NCBI GenBank assembly: GCA_017458065.1
Contig: JAFTGD010000042.1
Location: forward strand, 62,001-126,000
DNA: 64,000 nucleotides
Direction of reading: 5' to 3'
DNA from: Oscillospiraceae bacterium
GTDB taxonomy: Bacteria > Bacillota > Clostridia > Oscillospirales > Oscillospiraceae
Shown here: positions 33,695 to 41,759 of the stretch, one piece after another
Layout: every line of letters starts with the position of its first letter
Position numbering within the stretch: the stretch's first letter is position 1
Made by a program: the position numbers and the translations under genes
The notes under the pieces: model-generated
The model's database searches: none
Seen by the model: only the letters and a program-made list of their open reading frames with translations
Told to the model about the DNA's origin: nothing

Positions 33695-33911
33695 GTGATT
33701 TCCTCCTTTAAGTGAAGAGAGTGTTTTTCGGAATCAAAACCTGCATCGGCCGAATGCGTTTTTGTTTCTGTAATTACAGTATAGCGCACAGTTATCCATA
33801 TGTCTATTTAATGAAAATCATGTCCACATAAGAAAAATTTATGTGCTGTCTTGCAATTTCCCTTTCTTTGCGCGATAATGAAAACAGACAAAATGAGAGA
33901 GGGAATCCGCC

Positions 33912-34799
33912 ATGACGCTCAACCAGCTTCGCTATTTCTGCAACGCCGCCCGCTGCCACAGCATCACGCAAGCGGCAAAGCTCATGTTTGTGACGCAGCC
34001 CGCCGTCTCCTCCGCCATTCGTGAGCTGGAGAAGGAGTTCTCCATGACGCTCTTTGCCTATACAAATAACCGGCTGGAGCTCACCGTGGAGGGAGAGCAG
34101 TTTTACGAGAGGGCTTCTGCTCTCCTCGCTGCCAGTGACGAACTGCAGCTTGAGTTTCAAGATCAGAGCCGCCGCAGACCCACGGTGCGTCTCGGAATCC
34201 CGCCAAACCTGAGCACCGTTTTCTTCCCTGAACTGATGGACGCCTTCCATCAGGAGCACCCGGAGATCTATCTTGAACTGTCCGAATACGGGTCGGTGCG
34301 CGCCTGCGACATGGTGCAGAACGAGCAGCTTGATCTCGGTCTCGTGAATCTGGAGCTCTACGCGGTGGACAAGCTGGAATACACCGTGCTGGCGACAGAC
34401 CGTCTCCTGTTCTGCGTGGCGGACAATCACCCGCTTGCCGGTGAAGAAACACTTGATCTGCGCCGCCTGGATCAGGAGCCGATCATCCTTTTCAATCGGG
34501 ATTCTGTGCAAAACCAGCTTCTCTTGCAGCACTTTCACGCGCTGGGAGTGCAGCCGCGCGTCATCATGCACTCCAGCCAGATCGCCACGACCATGAAGTT
34601 TGTAAACCAAGGCAAATGCGGATGCTTCTTTTTCTCTTCCATGCTGCCCTTTACACCGGGCATACGCGGCATTCCGATCCAGCCGGAGATCCCGACGCGC
34701 ATCGGCCTTGTATGGAAGAAAGGGAAATACATTTCTTCTTATACGCAAGCCTTTCTTCGGTTCTGCGAAAAGTATTATCAAAGTAATCCACTGACGTAA
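33912..34799 (+). CDS. LysR-family regulator of the tartrate operon
   Basis: A 295-residue LysR protein: LRYFCNAARCHSITQAAKLM, TQPAVSSAIRELEKEFSMTL for DNA binding, then an effector-binding domain. It diverges from the carrier/ttdAB/rraA-like operon across 217 bp. By analogy with the LysR regulator TtdR of E. coli it probably activates tartrate genes with tartrate as inducer. Confidence 0.9.
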   Translation: MTLNQLRYFCNAARCHSITQAAKLMFVTQPAVSSAIRELEKEFSMTLFAYTNNRLELTVEGEQFYERASALLAASDELQLEFQDQSRRRPTVRLGIPPNLSTVFFPELMDAFHQEHPEIYLELSEYGSVRACDMVQNEQLDLGLVNLELYAVDKLEYTVLATDRLLFCVADNHPLAGEETLDLRRLDQEPIILFNRDSVQNQLLLQHFHALGVQPRVIMHSSQIATTMKFVNQGKCGCFFFSSMLPFTPGIRGIPIQPEIPTRIGLVWKKGKYISSYTQAFLRFCEKYYQSNPLT

Positions 34800-34843
34800 A
34801 ATATTATAAGCGCTGCAGGAATACATCTTGAGTAAAGTCATAA

Positions 34844-35078
34844 CCACCGGCTAAGCCGGTGGCTTGATTAAGCCCTAGAAGGGCTTATTACTAGCACGCA
34901 TCTTAAGATGCATGAATCATTTACCAGCCGCATTACTCGCTCCACAACCCGTAAACGGGCGATACTTCTTTGCACATCACACTTGTGGAAACCAGAAGTT
35001 CTATTCCTATTGGCTCACTCCGCTCGATACTTGAAGCTAAAGCTTTTTACGGGATACCTCCACCGGTAGAACCGGTGG
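34844..35078. mobile_element. Non-autonomous IS200/IS605-like remnant
   Basis: A segment of about 235 bp with no reading frame is bounded by two similar 19-bp hairpins, CCACCGGCTAAGCCGGTGG (34844-34862) and CCACCGGTAGAACCGGTGG (35060-35078). Inside lie AAGCCCTAGAAGGGCTT (34870-34886) and GCATCTTAAGATGC (34898-34911). Subterminal hairpins without inverted-repeat ends are typical of IS200/IS605 elements and their short derivatives. No TnpA or TnpB is present in the window. Confidence 0.6.
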
Positions 35079-35091
35079 TTTCCGAAGCAAT

Positions 35092-35133
35092 AAAAGCGCC
35101 TCCGTTGCGGAAGAGGAGTACCGCAGCGGGGGC
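35092..35133 (-). terminator. Intrinsic terminator, repeat copy 2
   Basis: GCCTCCGTTGCGG pairs with CCGCAGCGGGGGC; on the minus strand GCGCTTTTATTGC follows. It ends the hydrolase operon. The hairpin and about 25 bp beside it repeat the csaA terminator at 23407. The stretch 35134-35249 shows no gene. Confidence 0.7.
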
Positions 35134-35249
35134 ATGACGCACCGCATATGATTCTTTTTTGCTGCCATACTGATATTTTGCGAGCATCTTACATGTCCCT
35201 CCATCTGAACATGATAAGTTTGATGGCAAGCAACTATCGTCCTCCTTTT

Positions 35250-36167
35250 TTACGCTTTCACCCAATCTATGATTTCCTTTTCCGACTCAGCAAAATATCC
35301 CAGGTTTTCTTTCCGGTATCGGCCAAAGGTTTTGTACATCAGTCCGATCAGGGGGATCATCCGATACAGCTTCTTTTCTCTTTCCCGGTTAGGCATAAGG
35401 CCGCTCAGGTGGCTGCCGTGGGGAAACAGGACAACCTTGACATCTTTCGGATATCGGCTGTCTTTCAGCTGTCGCTCGATCTCTCTGACGGAGAACTCCG
35501 CAGGCCAGGCTTCATCCTCCTGTCCGGCAATCAGCAGCACTCTTGCGCCGGTCTTTTCTACCTCCAGCTTTGCCTTCTGCACAGCTGCATCGTTCTGATA
35601 GGCGTTATAATATGCGACCCACATGCCCGTGACCTTGTGTGCGGCTGCAGGATGCTTCTGATATTTACCGGCTTTCACAGAGGAAAAATCCGCCCGGACG
35701 AAAGGAATATCCTCTCTGTGCCAGGTCGCCACGCTGTGCCCCGTCATCGTTTTCTTGTCCTTAAGCGTTCCTTCAAAAGGCACATGCGTAGGCGACACCA
35801 TGATCAGGTTTTCCATACCGCCGATATACTGCGCAACAAGCACCGCAAAAATGGAGCCCATGGATTGTCCGTATACGCTGATATGCTCTATATGCTTCTT
35901 GTTCCTGAGATAGCTGACAGCGGGGAGAAACATATCCAGCGGGATTTGATTTGGCGCATCCGGTATTCCGTCGGCTCCGAAAAGGGACACTGCCAGACCC
36001 GTAATTCCATAATCAGCAAATCGTTCAGCGAATTTGATACCGGGCAAAAGGCTCTGTTCCCCGCCCATGATAACGATGACCGCCCTGTCGCTGCCTTCAT
36101 CCGGTTCTGCGAGATGCCCCACAAAACCATGTTGGTTAAAGTTGAAATCCTCATGCCTCATGATCAT
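35250..36167 (-). CDS. Alpha/beta hydrolase
   Basis: A 305-residue alpha/beta hydrolase. The oxyanion strand is VIVIMGGEQSLLPG, the nucleophile elbow YGQSMGS, and the late Asp/His regions are LLIAGQEDEAWP and LFPHGSHLSG. The layout recalls acyl-CoA thioester hydrolase/BAAT-type C-terminal domains. No signal peptide. It overlaps the operon behind a membrane protein and another hydrolase. If the upstream GTTAG-N6-CTAAC site controls the whole cluster, a siderophore or ester hydrolase role is possible; the substrate is unknown. Confidence 0.8.
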   Translation of the reverse strand: MIMRHEDFNFNQHGFVGHLAEPDEGSDRAVIVIMGGEQSLLPGIKFAERFADYGITGLAVSLFGADGIPDAPNQIPLDMFLPAVSYLRNKKHIEHISVYGQSMGSIFAVLVAQYIGGMENLIMVSPTHVPFEGTLKDKKTMTGHSVATWHREDIPFVRADFSSVKAGKYQKHPAAAHKVTGMWVAYYNAYQNDAAVQKAKLEVEKTGARVLLIAGQEDEAWPAEFSVREIERQLKDSRYPKDVKVVLFPHGSHLSGLMPNREREKKLYRMIPLIGLMYKTFGRYRKENLGYFAESEKEIIDWVKA

Positions 36168-36854
36168 TCATCCCATCATCTGTTCCGTTCCTTTTTTCAT
36201 TTTTTGCTTCCAGTAGATTACCAGATTGATGTAAACACAGCCTTCAAACAGGCTTTCGCTTGCGCCGAGAACACCGATCCATTTCCAATTTCGCAAAACA
36301 GGCTGGAGGACTGCGATCAGTACTGCATATCCGGCATTGATCCATATCGTTTTTCGCGGGATCCCGTATTTACCGCGTACCGTCATATACAGTATCATGA
36401 ACAACGGAAGATACAGCAGAAGGATCATAAGCACATCCGGAAGCGTCATGTAAGAAGTCCATCTCATGCACATCCGGGCGGCCTGTTCCGCAGAAGCGCC
36501 TTCTGCCAGCGCGTTCTTATAGGTCAGAGGGAGCAGTGACCCCAGCACAAAGTGCGCAAACCCGGCCAAAACAGCACCGGCCATGCCAAGGCTCGATAGT
36601 TTTCCGATCCTGTGCCCAAGCTCGCTTCGGATTGCAACATATGCGCTATATGCTCCGTACATCATAACAATGCCGCCGATCATTCCGCACCATGCAGATC
36701 CTACAAACCTCCAAGTTGGCATTTTCGCCCATAATGGCTGGATGTCATTTTCGAGCGCAAGCCCGGGATACAAATAGATCAGCCAGTCACCCACACCAAA
36801 CAGAGCAGCGCCGACAATCCCCATGCAGGCCATATTTCTGTATTTCTTCCACAT
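36168..36854 (-). CDS. Multi-pass membrane protein (DUF6796-like)
   Basis: A 228-residue protein with about seven membrane segments (MACMGIVGAALFGVGDWLIY; GMIGGIVMMYGAYSAYVAI; GMAGAVLAGFAHFVLGSLLP; VLMILLLYLPLFMILYMTV). ATG at 36854 has GGAGGT. The pattern resembles DUF6796 proteins; function unknown. It lies between two alpha/beta hydrolase genes in one operon. Confidence 0.75.
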   Translation of the reverse strand: MWKKYRNMACMGIVGAALFGVGDWLIYLYPGLALENDIQPLWAKMPTWRFVGSAWCGMIGGIVMMYGAYSAYVAIRSELGHRIGKLSSLGMAGAVLAGFAHFVLGSLLPLTYKNALAEGASAEQAARMCMRWTSYMTLPDVLMILLLYLPLFMILYMTVRGKYGIPRKTIWINAGYAVLIAVLQPVLRNWKWIGVLGASESLFEGCVYINLVIYWKQKMKKGTEQMMG

Positions 36855-36876
36855 GACTGATACCTCCGATGTCGGG

Positions 36877-37671
36877 TCAGATGGACTGTTCGCCCCTTGC
36901 CAATGCGGAAAGCCAGCCGCAATACTCCTCCAGGTGTTCCCCCGGATATCCCACATGGCCGTATCCGCTGACCAGTTTATACCGCGCAAAGGGATAGGCT
37001 CTTTTCAATTTTCTGCGGCAGAAACGCCAGGCAGATTCTTCTTTGGAATAGAAGAAATAAAGATGCTTCTGGAAGTCTCTGTCCATAGCCGGATAGTCGA
37101 AAGTCACACAGGCGTCTGCCTCACGCTCCAGTGTTTCATCACTCATATAAACAGCGTTCTGGCAGATTGGTCCGAGCAGGCTGCTGTATCGTTCCGGCTT
37201 TCCTCCGGAGAATTTTACGATCGTCGGCTCCCGAAGCGCCTCGTCCAGAGTCTTGCCCCGCAGATTCCCGACGATGGTTTTGAATTTGTTGCCAAGCAGT
37301 TTTGAAACGACCTTGGGAAAGCGAAGAAAGGGACCTCCGTCAAAGAAGGCCGAACCGACTGCGATGCTGTTTTGTTTCAGCTGCGAGATGAGCTCCATCC
37401 CCATTTCTCCGCCCATGGACTGACCGTATACGAGGGCGACGGAGGATATGGCGTGTTCCCGCAAATACCGGATGATCTCCTCCGCTTCACCGCGCCGCGA
37501 GGTAAAGGGCTTTTCGCTTCCTGCATACTGTCCGTTGTAATCAACAGCCAGGATATGAAACTCCGTTTCCAGTCTGTTTATGATATTCGCCATGGTATCT
37601 GCGTTGCAGAAAGAGCCCGGCAGCATGATGACTGCGGGAGCGCTATCGTCCCCATAGGTATGGATATTCAT
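36877..37671 (-). CDS. Alpha/beta hydrolase (small esterase-like)
   Basis: A 264-residue hydrolase with oxyanion motif MLPGSFCN, a nucleophile elbow YGQSMGGEMGM and a late His in SGYGHVGYPGEH. No export signal. The gene lies between the HSL-type hydrolase and the membrane protein in the same direction. Specificity cannot be read from sequence. Confidence 0.82.
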   Translation of the reverse strand: MNIHTYGDDSAPAVIMLPGSFCNADTMANIINRLETEFHILAVDYNGQYAGSEKPFTSRRGEAEEIIRYLREHAISSVALVYGQSMGGEMGMELISQLKQNSIAVGSAFFDGGPFLRFPKVVSKLLGNKFKTIVGNLRGKTLDEALREPTIVKFSGGKPERYSSLLGPICQNAVYMSDETLEREADACVTFDYPAMDRDFQKHLYFFYSKEESAWRFCRRKLKRAYPFARYKLVSGYGHVGYPGEHLEEYCGWLSALARGEQSI

Positions 37672-37773
37672 ATCAATACACCTTTCCCGTATTCATATAG
37701 TAACATTCTGCCTTCCTCCTCAGCTCGCTGTTGTTGTCATCCATGTTTATGATCCTGCTCAGGTTAATGCTTG

Positions 37774-38703
37774 TCACAGCTTTCTGAGCAGAGCAATCTG
37801 TTTCCCAAAATCCCGCCGACTCTCCCGAAACACTGGGGCAGACGCATAGCAGTGCATCATCCCCGGTTCAACGTGCATGTGCATTTTCTCACCGGCACCG
37901 TCCCGCACATAGCTTTGTCGGATCGCATCCGCAACGGCGGAGCAGGCCTCTACTGCGTAGAACACGTAGGTCTCCGGAGCGTTATGGAAGTCCATATCTG
38001 CAGGATACAGAATCCAGTCCGGTGTGTTCGGTGAAAGCTTCAAAGTGAGGCCCAGCATCCAGCGGAAGGCACCGGGAGTGATCATTGCGTCATTCTTTTC
38101 CAGTTCCTCTGCATACATCCATTCTTCCTCCGTTTTCGGATAAGCGAAGGGGGAATTCATGATCAAAAGGCCCGGCATCTCCACATGCTCTTTTTCCTTG
38201 GCTGCGTTGTTTCGGTTGATCCATGTCAGAAGCTGCATGGCGAGAAAACCGCCGTAGGAACTGCCAACAACGGCAACCTTGTCCGTTCCGTATTCCTTCA
38301 CCATTTCCCGATACACGTCGAAAATGAACTCCGCCGTCCGGGCCGGAGAATCTTCCGTGAACGGCGGGTAGAGCGGATAATAAACGTCCATTTCCGCCCG
38401 CTTTCCATACGTTCTGGCGAAGGACACCTCCGGCCTCCATGCGTCATGATCTCCGCCGCCGTGGAGGAAAAGGATCGCTTTATGTGTCTGGTTTTCAGGC
38501 TTGATCACCAGGCAGGGGTATCTCCCGACCCAAATCGTTTGATAAGCGGCCTTTCGGTCTGTGGGTTCTTGATAGGGGTGCTTCCGGTTGTATTTCTTCT
38601 CTTTTCTGAGCGCTGCGTCAAGATCCGCACTCGGGCCTTTGATCAGGCCGGTTTTCTTGATGCCGCGCATAGCCGACACCGCGATTTTTGCGCCAAGACT
38701 CAA
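37774..38703 (-). CDS. HSL-type alpha/beta hydrolase, first gene of the hydrolase cluster
   Basis: A 309-residue esterase with FLHGGGDHDAW (oxyanion), VVGSSYGGFLAM (nucleophile elbow) and a late His in EPGMMHCYASAP. It starts at TTG (38703) behind GGGAGG. Upstream on the minus strand are a perfect GTTAG-TATTGA-CTAAC, a leader hairpin with a T-tract and a TTGAAA/TATAAT promoter, the same order as before the ABC genes at 2223. Iron-controlled cytoplasmic alpha/beta hydrolases often open ferric siderophores (Fes/IroE-like role), which is a hypothesis here. Confidence 0.84.
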   Translation of the reverse strand: MSLGAKIAVSAMRGIKKTGLIKGPSADLDAALRKEKKYNRKHPYQEPTDRKAAYQTIWVGRYPCLVIKPENQTHKAILFLHGGGDHDAWRPEVSFARTYGKRAEMDVYYPLYPPFTEDSPARTAEFIFDVYREMVKEYGTDKVAVVGSSYGGFLAMQLLTWINRNNAAKEKEHVEMPGLLIMNSPFAYPKTEEEWMYAEELEKNDAMITPGAFRWMLGLTLKLSPNTPDWILYPADMDFHNAPETYVFYAVEACSAVADAIRQSYVRDGAGEKMHMHVEPGMMHCYASAPVFRESRRDFGKQIALLRKL

Positions 38704-38779
38704 AGAGACGCCTCCCTTACGAATTTTTTTGCTCCATTCCTACATAAATAGTACCAGGCCTTGGTATCGCTGGACGATC

Positions 38780-38795
38780 GTTAGTATTGACTAAC
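38780..38795. promoter_or_regulatory. Operator G: GTTAG-TATTGA-CTAAC
   Basis: A perfect copy of the 16-bp element, 77 bp upstream of the hydrolase gene and downstream of the leader hairpin. Confidence 0.72.
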
Positions 38796-38805
38796 CCGCA
38801 CTTAC

Positions 38806-38865
38806 AATAAAAGCCCATCACACAGCCGTCCATCTTCGACTCCGCTGTATGATGGGCGAAAAGTT
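38806..38865 (-). terminator. Leader hairpin with T-tract, conserved module copy 2
   Basis: GCCCATCACACAGC and GCTGTATGATGGGC (around 38813-38857) form a long stem; on the minus strand TTTTATTG follows. It lies after the promoter at 38886-38914 and before operator G, so the primary transcript would be a short RNA of about 70 nt unless read through. The 20 bases GCCCATCACACA(A/G)CCGTCCA are shared with 2370-2389. Confidence 0.6.
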
Positions 38866-38868
38866 CCA

Positions 38869-38914
38869 GTTAGTTACTGCTTATTATTATACTTCACGAC
38901 ACCTCATTTTTCAA
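38869..38914 (-). promoter_or_regulatory. Minus-strand promoter with imperfect operator at the start
   Basis: Minus strand: TTGAAA (38909-38914), 17 bp, TATAAT (38886-38891), then ATAAG-CAGTAA-CTAAC (38869-38884), a degenerate copy of the operator, at the start site. Same -35, -10 and spacing as the promoter at 2441-2469. Confidence 0.68.
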
Positions 38915-38965
38915 GGATTGCGGCTGAAAAAGCGTAGAAAAGCTTTTTCGATTTGAAAGATCCGC

Positions 38966-38994
38966 TTGACATGCACACGCGAAACAGGTATAAT
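38966..38994 (+). promoter_or_regulatory. Consensus promoter of higBA, giving a leaderless transcript
   Basis: TTGACA (38966-38971), 17 bp, TATAAT (38989-38994). Only six bases separate the -10 box from the ATG at 39001, so transcription should begin at or next to the start codon. Confidence 0.8.
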
Positions 38995-39000
38995 CCTTCC

Positions 39001-39291
39001 ATGATCAAGAGTTTTGCAGATAAAGAGACTGAGACGGTATATCATCAGACCTTTTCAAAAAAGCTTCCGCAGACAATTCAGTACGTTGCTCTGCGCAAAC
39101 TGATCATGATAGACAATGCAGGATGTTTGGAGGATCTGAAAGTCCCACCATCTAACAGGCTCGAACCCTTAAAGGGAGATCGCGAGGGGCAATACAGCAT
39201 TCGTATCAATGATCAATACCGCATCTGCTTTCGTGTTGAGGGCAACAGTTTCTATAACGTTGAGATTGTAGATTATCATTTAAGACATTAA
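39001..39291 (+). CDS. higB: HigB-type toxin of a HigBA module
   Basis: A 96-residue RelE/HigB-superfamily protein: [14 protein letters not shown] at the start, [40 protein letters not shown] and [17 protein letters not shown]. This family cuts mRNA on the ribosome. ATG at 39001 is fixed by the promoter position and the family's start. The antitoxin gene begins 13 bp after the stop; the toxin-first order is typical of higBA. A fragment of a sister copy lies at 25144. Confidence 0.92.
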   Translation: MIKSFADKETETVYHQTFSKKLPQTIQYVALRKLIMIDNAGCLEDLKVPPSNRLEPLKGDREGQYSIRINDQYRICFRVEGNSFYNVEIVDYHLRH

Positions 39292-39304
39292 GAGGCATTT
39301 TTAT

Positions 39305-39610
39305 ATGGACACATTCATTCCAACTCCAAAGATCAGTGAAATTCTCTGGGAAGAATTCATGCAGCCGATGGGTATTTCCGCATACCGCCTTGCCGCGGAC
39401 ATTCACGTTCCGATTTCCAGAATTCAGGATATCCTGCACGACAGGCGAAAGATTACAGCTGATACTTCCCTGCGTTTGGCCCGATATTTCGGAGTGTCAG
39501 ACAGGTATTTTCTTGACATGCAGAACGATATTGATGTACGGAATCTGAAAGAACAGCTTGCCAATGAGATTTCCATCATTCATCCGTACCAGGAAGCTGC
39601 AGCGGGATAA
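39305..39610 (+). CDS. higA: HigA-type antitoxin (XRE family)
   Basis: A 101-residue helix-turn-helix protein of the HigA addiction-module family: EILWEEFMQPMGISAYRLAA, HVPISRIQDILHDRRKITAD, TSLRLARYFGVSDRYFLDMQ. It neutralises HigB and should repress the shared promoter. A GGGAGCC/GGCTCCC terminator follows at 39615. Confidence 0.93.
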   Translation: MDTFIPTPKISEILWEEFMQPMGISAYRLAADIHVPISRIQDILHDRRKITADTSLRLARYFGVSDRYFLDMQNDIDVRNLKEQLANEISIIHPYQEAAAG

Positions 39611-39614
39611 GACG

Positions 39615-39641
39615 GGGAGCCCTTTTCGGCTCCCTGCTTTT
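39615..39641 (+). terminator. Intrinsic terminator of higBA
   Basis: GGGAGCC-CTTTTC-GGCTCCC followed by TGCTTTTC. Confidence 0.8.
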
Positions 39642-39730
39642 CATGTCCGCCGAAACGTGTAGATTTGAGCCGGCGTCATACCGGTTCCGTGATTTCCTGC
39701 GGGGATTTCCTGAAGAATTTCTCAAAAGAC

Positions 39731-39759
39731 TTGACAAGAAGTTGAAATACGGTTATAAT
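39731..39759 (+). promoter_or_regulatory. Distal promoter upstream of the FTR1 operon
   Basis: TTGACA (39731-39736), 17 bp, TATAAT (39754-39759). Its transcript would soon meet a small hairpin (AAGCG/CGCTT) followed by TTTATTTTTTC at 39782-39806, which may be a terminator, before three operator copies. A closer promoter with TATAGT at 39933-39938 is possible; its -35 box is weak. Confidence 0.65.
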
Positions 39760-39814
39760 TCCCTCATCTTTGATAGGAATGAAGCGCAGAGCCGCTTTAT
39801 TTTTTCAAAGATTA

Positions 39815-39952
39815 GTTAATCCATTCTAATTAGAGATATCAAATCGGCGACAACTCGCGTGGCGGACTGCGGTCCCCATGCGGTTTATTCTTTTCACCGG
39901 GTGTTAGATTTTTCTAATTAAAATTAGTCTCGTATAGTTAGATAAAGCTATT
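39815..39952. promoter_or_regulatory. Operators H, I and J before the FTR1 operon
   Basis: Three copies of the element with one or two mismatches: GTTAA-TCCATT-CTAAT (39815-39830), GTTAG-ATTTTT-CTAAT (39903-39918) and GTTAG-ATAAAG-CTATT (39937-39952). The last overlaps a TATAGT box at 39933, the same arrangement as at the flavodoxin promoter. A triple site suggests the tightest control in the set. Confidence 0.65.
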
Positions 39953-39989
39953 CGATTATTCCGATTTCAGAACGGAAAGAAGGACAGAA

Positions 39990-41759
39990 ATGAGAGCGCT
40001 GAAAAGAAGCTTCTGCTTCCTGATGATGCTGGTGTTGCTGGCGTCGGTGTTTGCCGGCATCACGGCTTTTGCGGAGGATGCCGCGTCGACCCGCTGGGCG
40101 GATGCGGCGGACGAGATCGACAAGTACCTGGACGCGGGTTTTGAGTGCTGGCTGGAGGGCGACTTCAAGGCGGCCTACAACAACGTCAACGACGCCTACT
40201 TCCGCGTCTATGAGACGACAGGGTTTGAGCGCCAGACGATGAGCTACATCTCCGGCAACCGCAAAAACGCAATTGAGATGCAGTTTTCCAACTGCAAGTC
40301 CCTGGTAAAACGTGAGGAGACCGACCTCGACACCAAGATCAAGGTGCGTTCCGGCCTGGCTAAGCTCAAGAGCATGATCCGCGAGGACGGCAACAAGCTC
40401 GCCACCCTGCAGGGCGGGGCGCTGAGCGAGACCAAGTATTATCTCCACGGCGAACTGGTTTCCTCCGATCCCTACGCCGATTTTTCGGCGGATCCGGACG
40501 CGGCGACCAAGTACGAGAGCTGGTATGAGGCCGCGACCCTGGTCAAGGAACTGCTGGACACCGCGTACATGGGCTATCTGGACAAGGACTTTGAGGCCGC
40601 TTCCGACAACATCAACACGGCGTTTTACAGCGTGTATGAAGAGTCCGGTCTGAGCCATGCGATTTATACCGACCTCTCGCTGAAAGACCGCCAGAAGATG
40701 GACGCCCACTTCACGGCGCTGCGCGGCCTGATCTCCTCCGCGGCGGAGAAGTACCAGAAGAACAAATACCGCACCAGCACCGACAGCGCGAAGAACGACG
40801 TGCTCAAGCTGGCAAAGGCGCTGGATGCCAAGGAAGAGGAAGCCAAGGCTGCGGCCGCGGCCGCAGCGGCGGAAGAACTCGCCGCGCAGGCGGAGGAAGA
40901 GGCCGCCAAGCAGAGCGACCCGCGTCTGCTGACCTTCCTCGGCGCATTCGGCATCATCGTACGCGAGGGTCTGGAAGCGATCCTGGTCATCGCGGGCATG
41001 ATCGCCTACCTGGTCAAGAGCGGCAACCAGAAGACACTGAAAAATGTCTACATCGGTTCTGTTCTTGGTATCATCGCAAGCTTCATCGCCGCCTGGCTGC
41101 TCAACTACATCAAAAAGGTGTGGACCGGAGCCGGACAGAGCCAGGAGGTCATCGAGGGCATTACCGCTCTGATTGCGGTCTGCGTGCTCTTCTACGTCTC
41201 CAACTGGATGATCTCCAAGGCGGAGGCCGCGTCCTGGAGCCGCTACATCGACGACAAGGTCCATTCCTCCGTCGAGACGGGCAGCAGCTTTGCCCTGGCC
41301 TTCACGGCTTTCCTGAGCGTGTTCCGCGAGGGCGCCGAGGTGGTGCTCTTCTACCAGCCGATGCTGAACGAAGGCAATCCCGGCATGGTCTGGGCAGGTT
41401 TCGGCGCGGGCTGCGTGCTGCTGGTGTTCGTGTACCTCGCCATCACCAAGCTCTCCATCCGTCTCCCGATCAAGGTTTTCTTCACCGCGACAAGCATCCT
41501 GATGGCCGTCATGTGCGTCAGCTTCCTCGGCGGCGGCATCAAGGAGCTGGCAGAGGGCAGCGTCTTTGACCTCACGATGAACGTGCCGGGCATCCCGGAG
41601 AACGATGTGATCCAGATCTTCGGCATTTATCCGTGGCTTGAGACGCTGGTACCGCAGCTGATCCTGTCGATCATCCTGCTGGTGACCTTCCTGGTGGCGC
41701 ATTACCGCGGCAAGCTGGACGCCCTGCGTGCCGAGCTCACCGCGAAGGCCAATCCCTGA
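39990..41759 (+). CDS. FTR1-family iron permease
   Basis: A 589-residue protein: signal sequence (1-28), an extracellular region (30-310) with two similar helical modules (YLDAGFECWLEGDFKAAYNN and YMGYLDKDFEAASDNINTAF, both ending near FxSVYE-like text) and an Ala/Glu coiled coil (281-305), then a seven-helix FTR1 domain. The iron motifs REGLE (325-329) and REGAE (446-450) are both present. FTR1 permeases move ferric iron across the membrane; bacterial ones work with P19 and an electron-transfer partner. First gene of the iron locus behind three operators. Confidence 0.95.
   Translation: MRALKRSFCFLMMLVLLASVFAGITAFAEDAASTRWADAADEIDKYLDAGFECWLEGDFKAAYNNVNDAYFRVYETTGFERQTMSYISGNRKNAIEMQFSNCKSLVKREETDLDTKIKVRSGLAKLKSMIREDGNKLATLQGGALSETKYYLHGELVSSDPYADFSADPDAATKYESWYEAATLVKELLDTAYMGYLDKDFEAASDNINTAFYSVYEESGLSHAIYTDLSLKDRQKMDAHFTALRGLISSAAEKYQKNKYRTSTDSAKNDVLKLAKALDAKEEEAKAAAAAAAAEELAAQAEEEAAKQSDPRLLTFLGAFGIIVREGLEAILVIAGMIAYLVKSGNQKTLKNVYIGSVLGIIASFIAAWLLNYIKKVWTGAGQSQEVIEGITALIAVCVLFYVSNWMISKAEAASWSRYIDDKVHSSVETGSSFALAFTAFLSVFREGAEVVLFYQPMLNEGNPGMVWAGFGAGCVLLVFVYLAITKLSIRLPIKVFFTATSILMAVMCVSFLGGGIKELAEGSVFDLTMNVPGIPENDVIQIFGIYPWLETLVPQLILSIILLVTFLVAHYRGKLDALRAELTAKANP

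Noticed and set aside
30967..33698. Fumarase instead of tartrate dehydratase
   Set aside because: The alpha and beta sequences follow TtdA and TtdB closely and the neighbours are a dicarboxylate carrier and a LysR regulator, not general metabolism; fumarase remains only a minor alternative.
32375..33715. Plus-strand open frame rich in His, Asp and Gly
   Set aside because: Antisense of the SLC13 carrier; low-complexity composition is an artefact of membrane-protein codons read backwards.
39948..41702. Minus-strand open frame of 584 codons over the FTR1 gene
   Set aside because: Shadow of the clear FTR1 frame; no start context or recognised domain.
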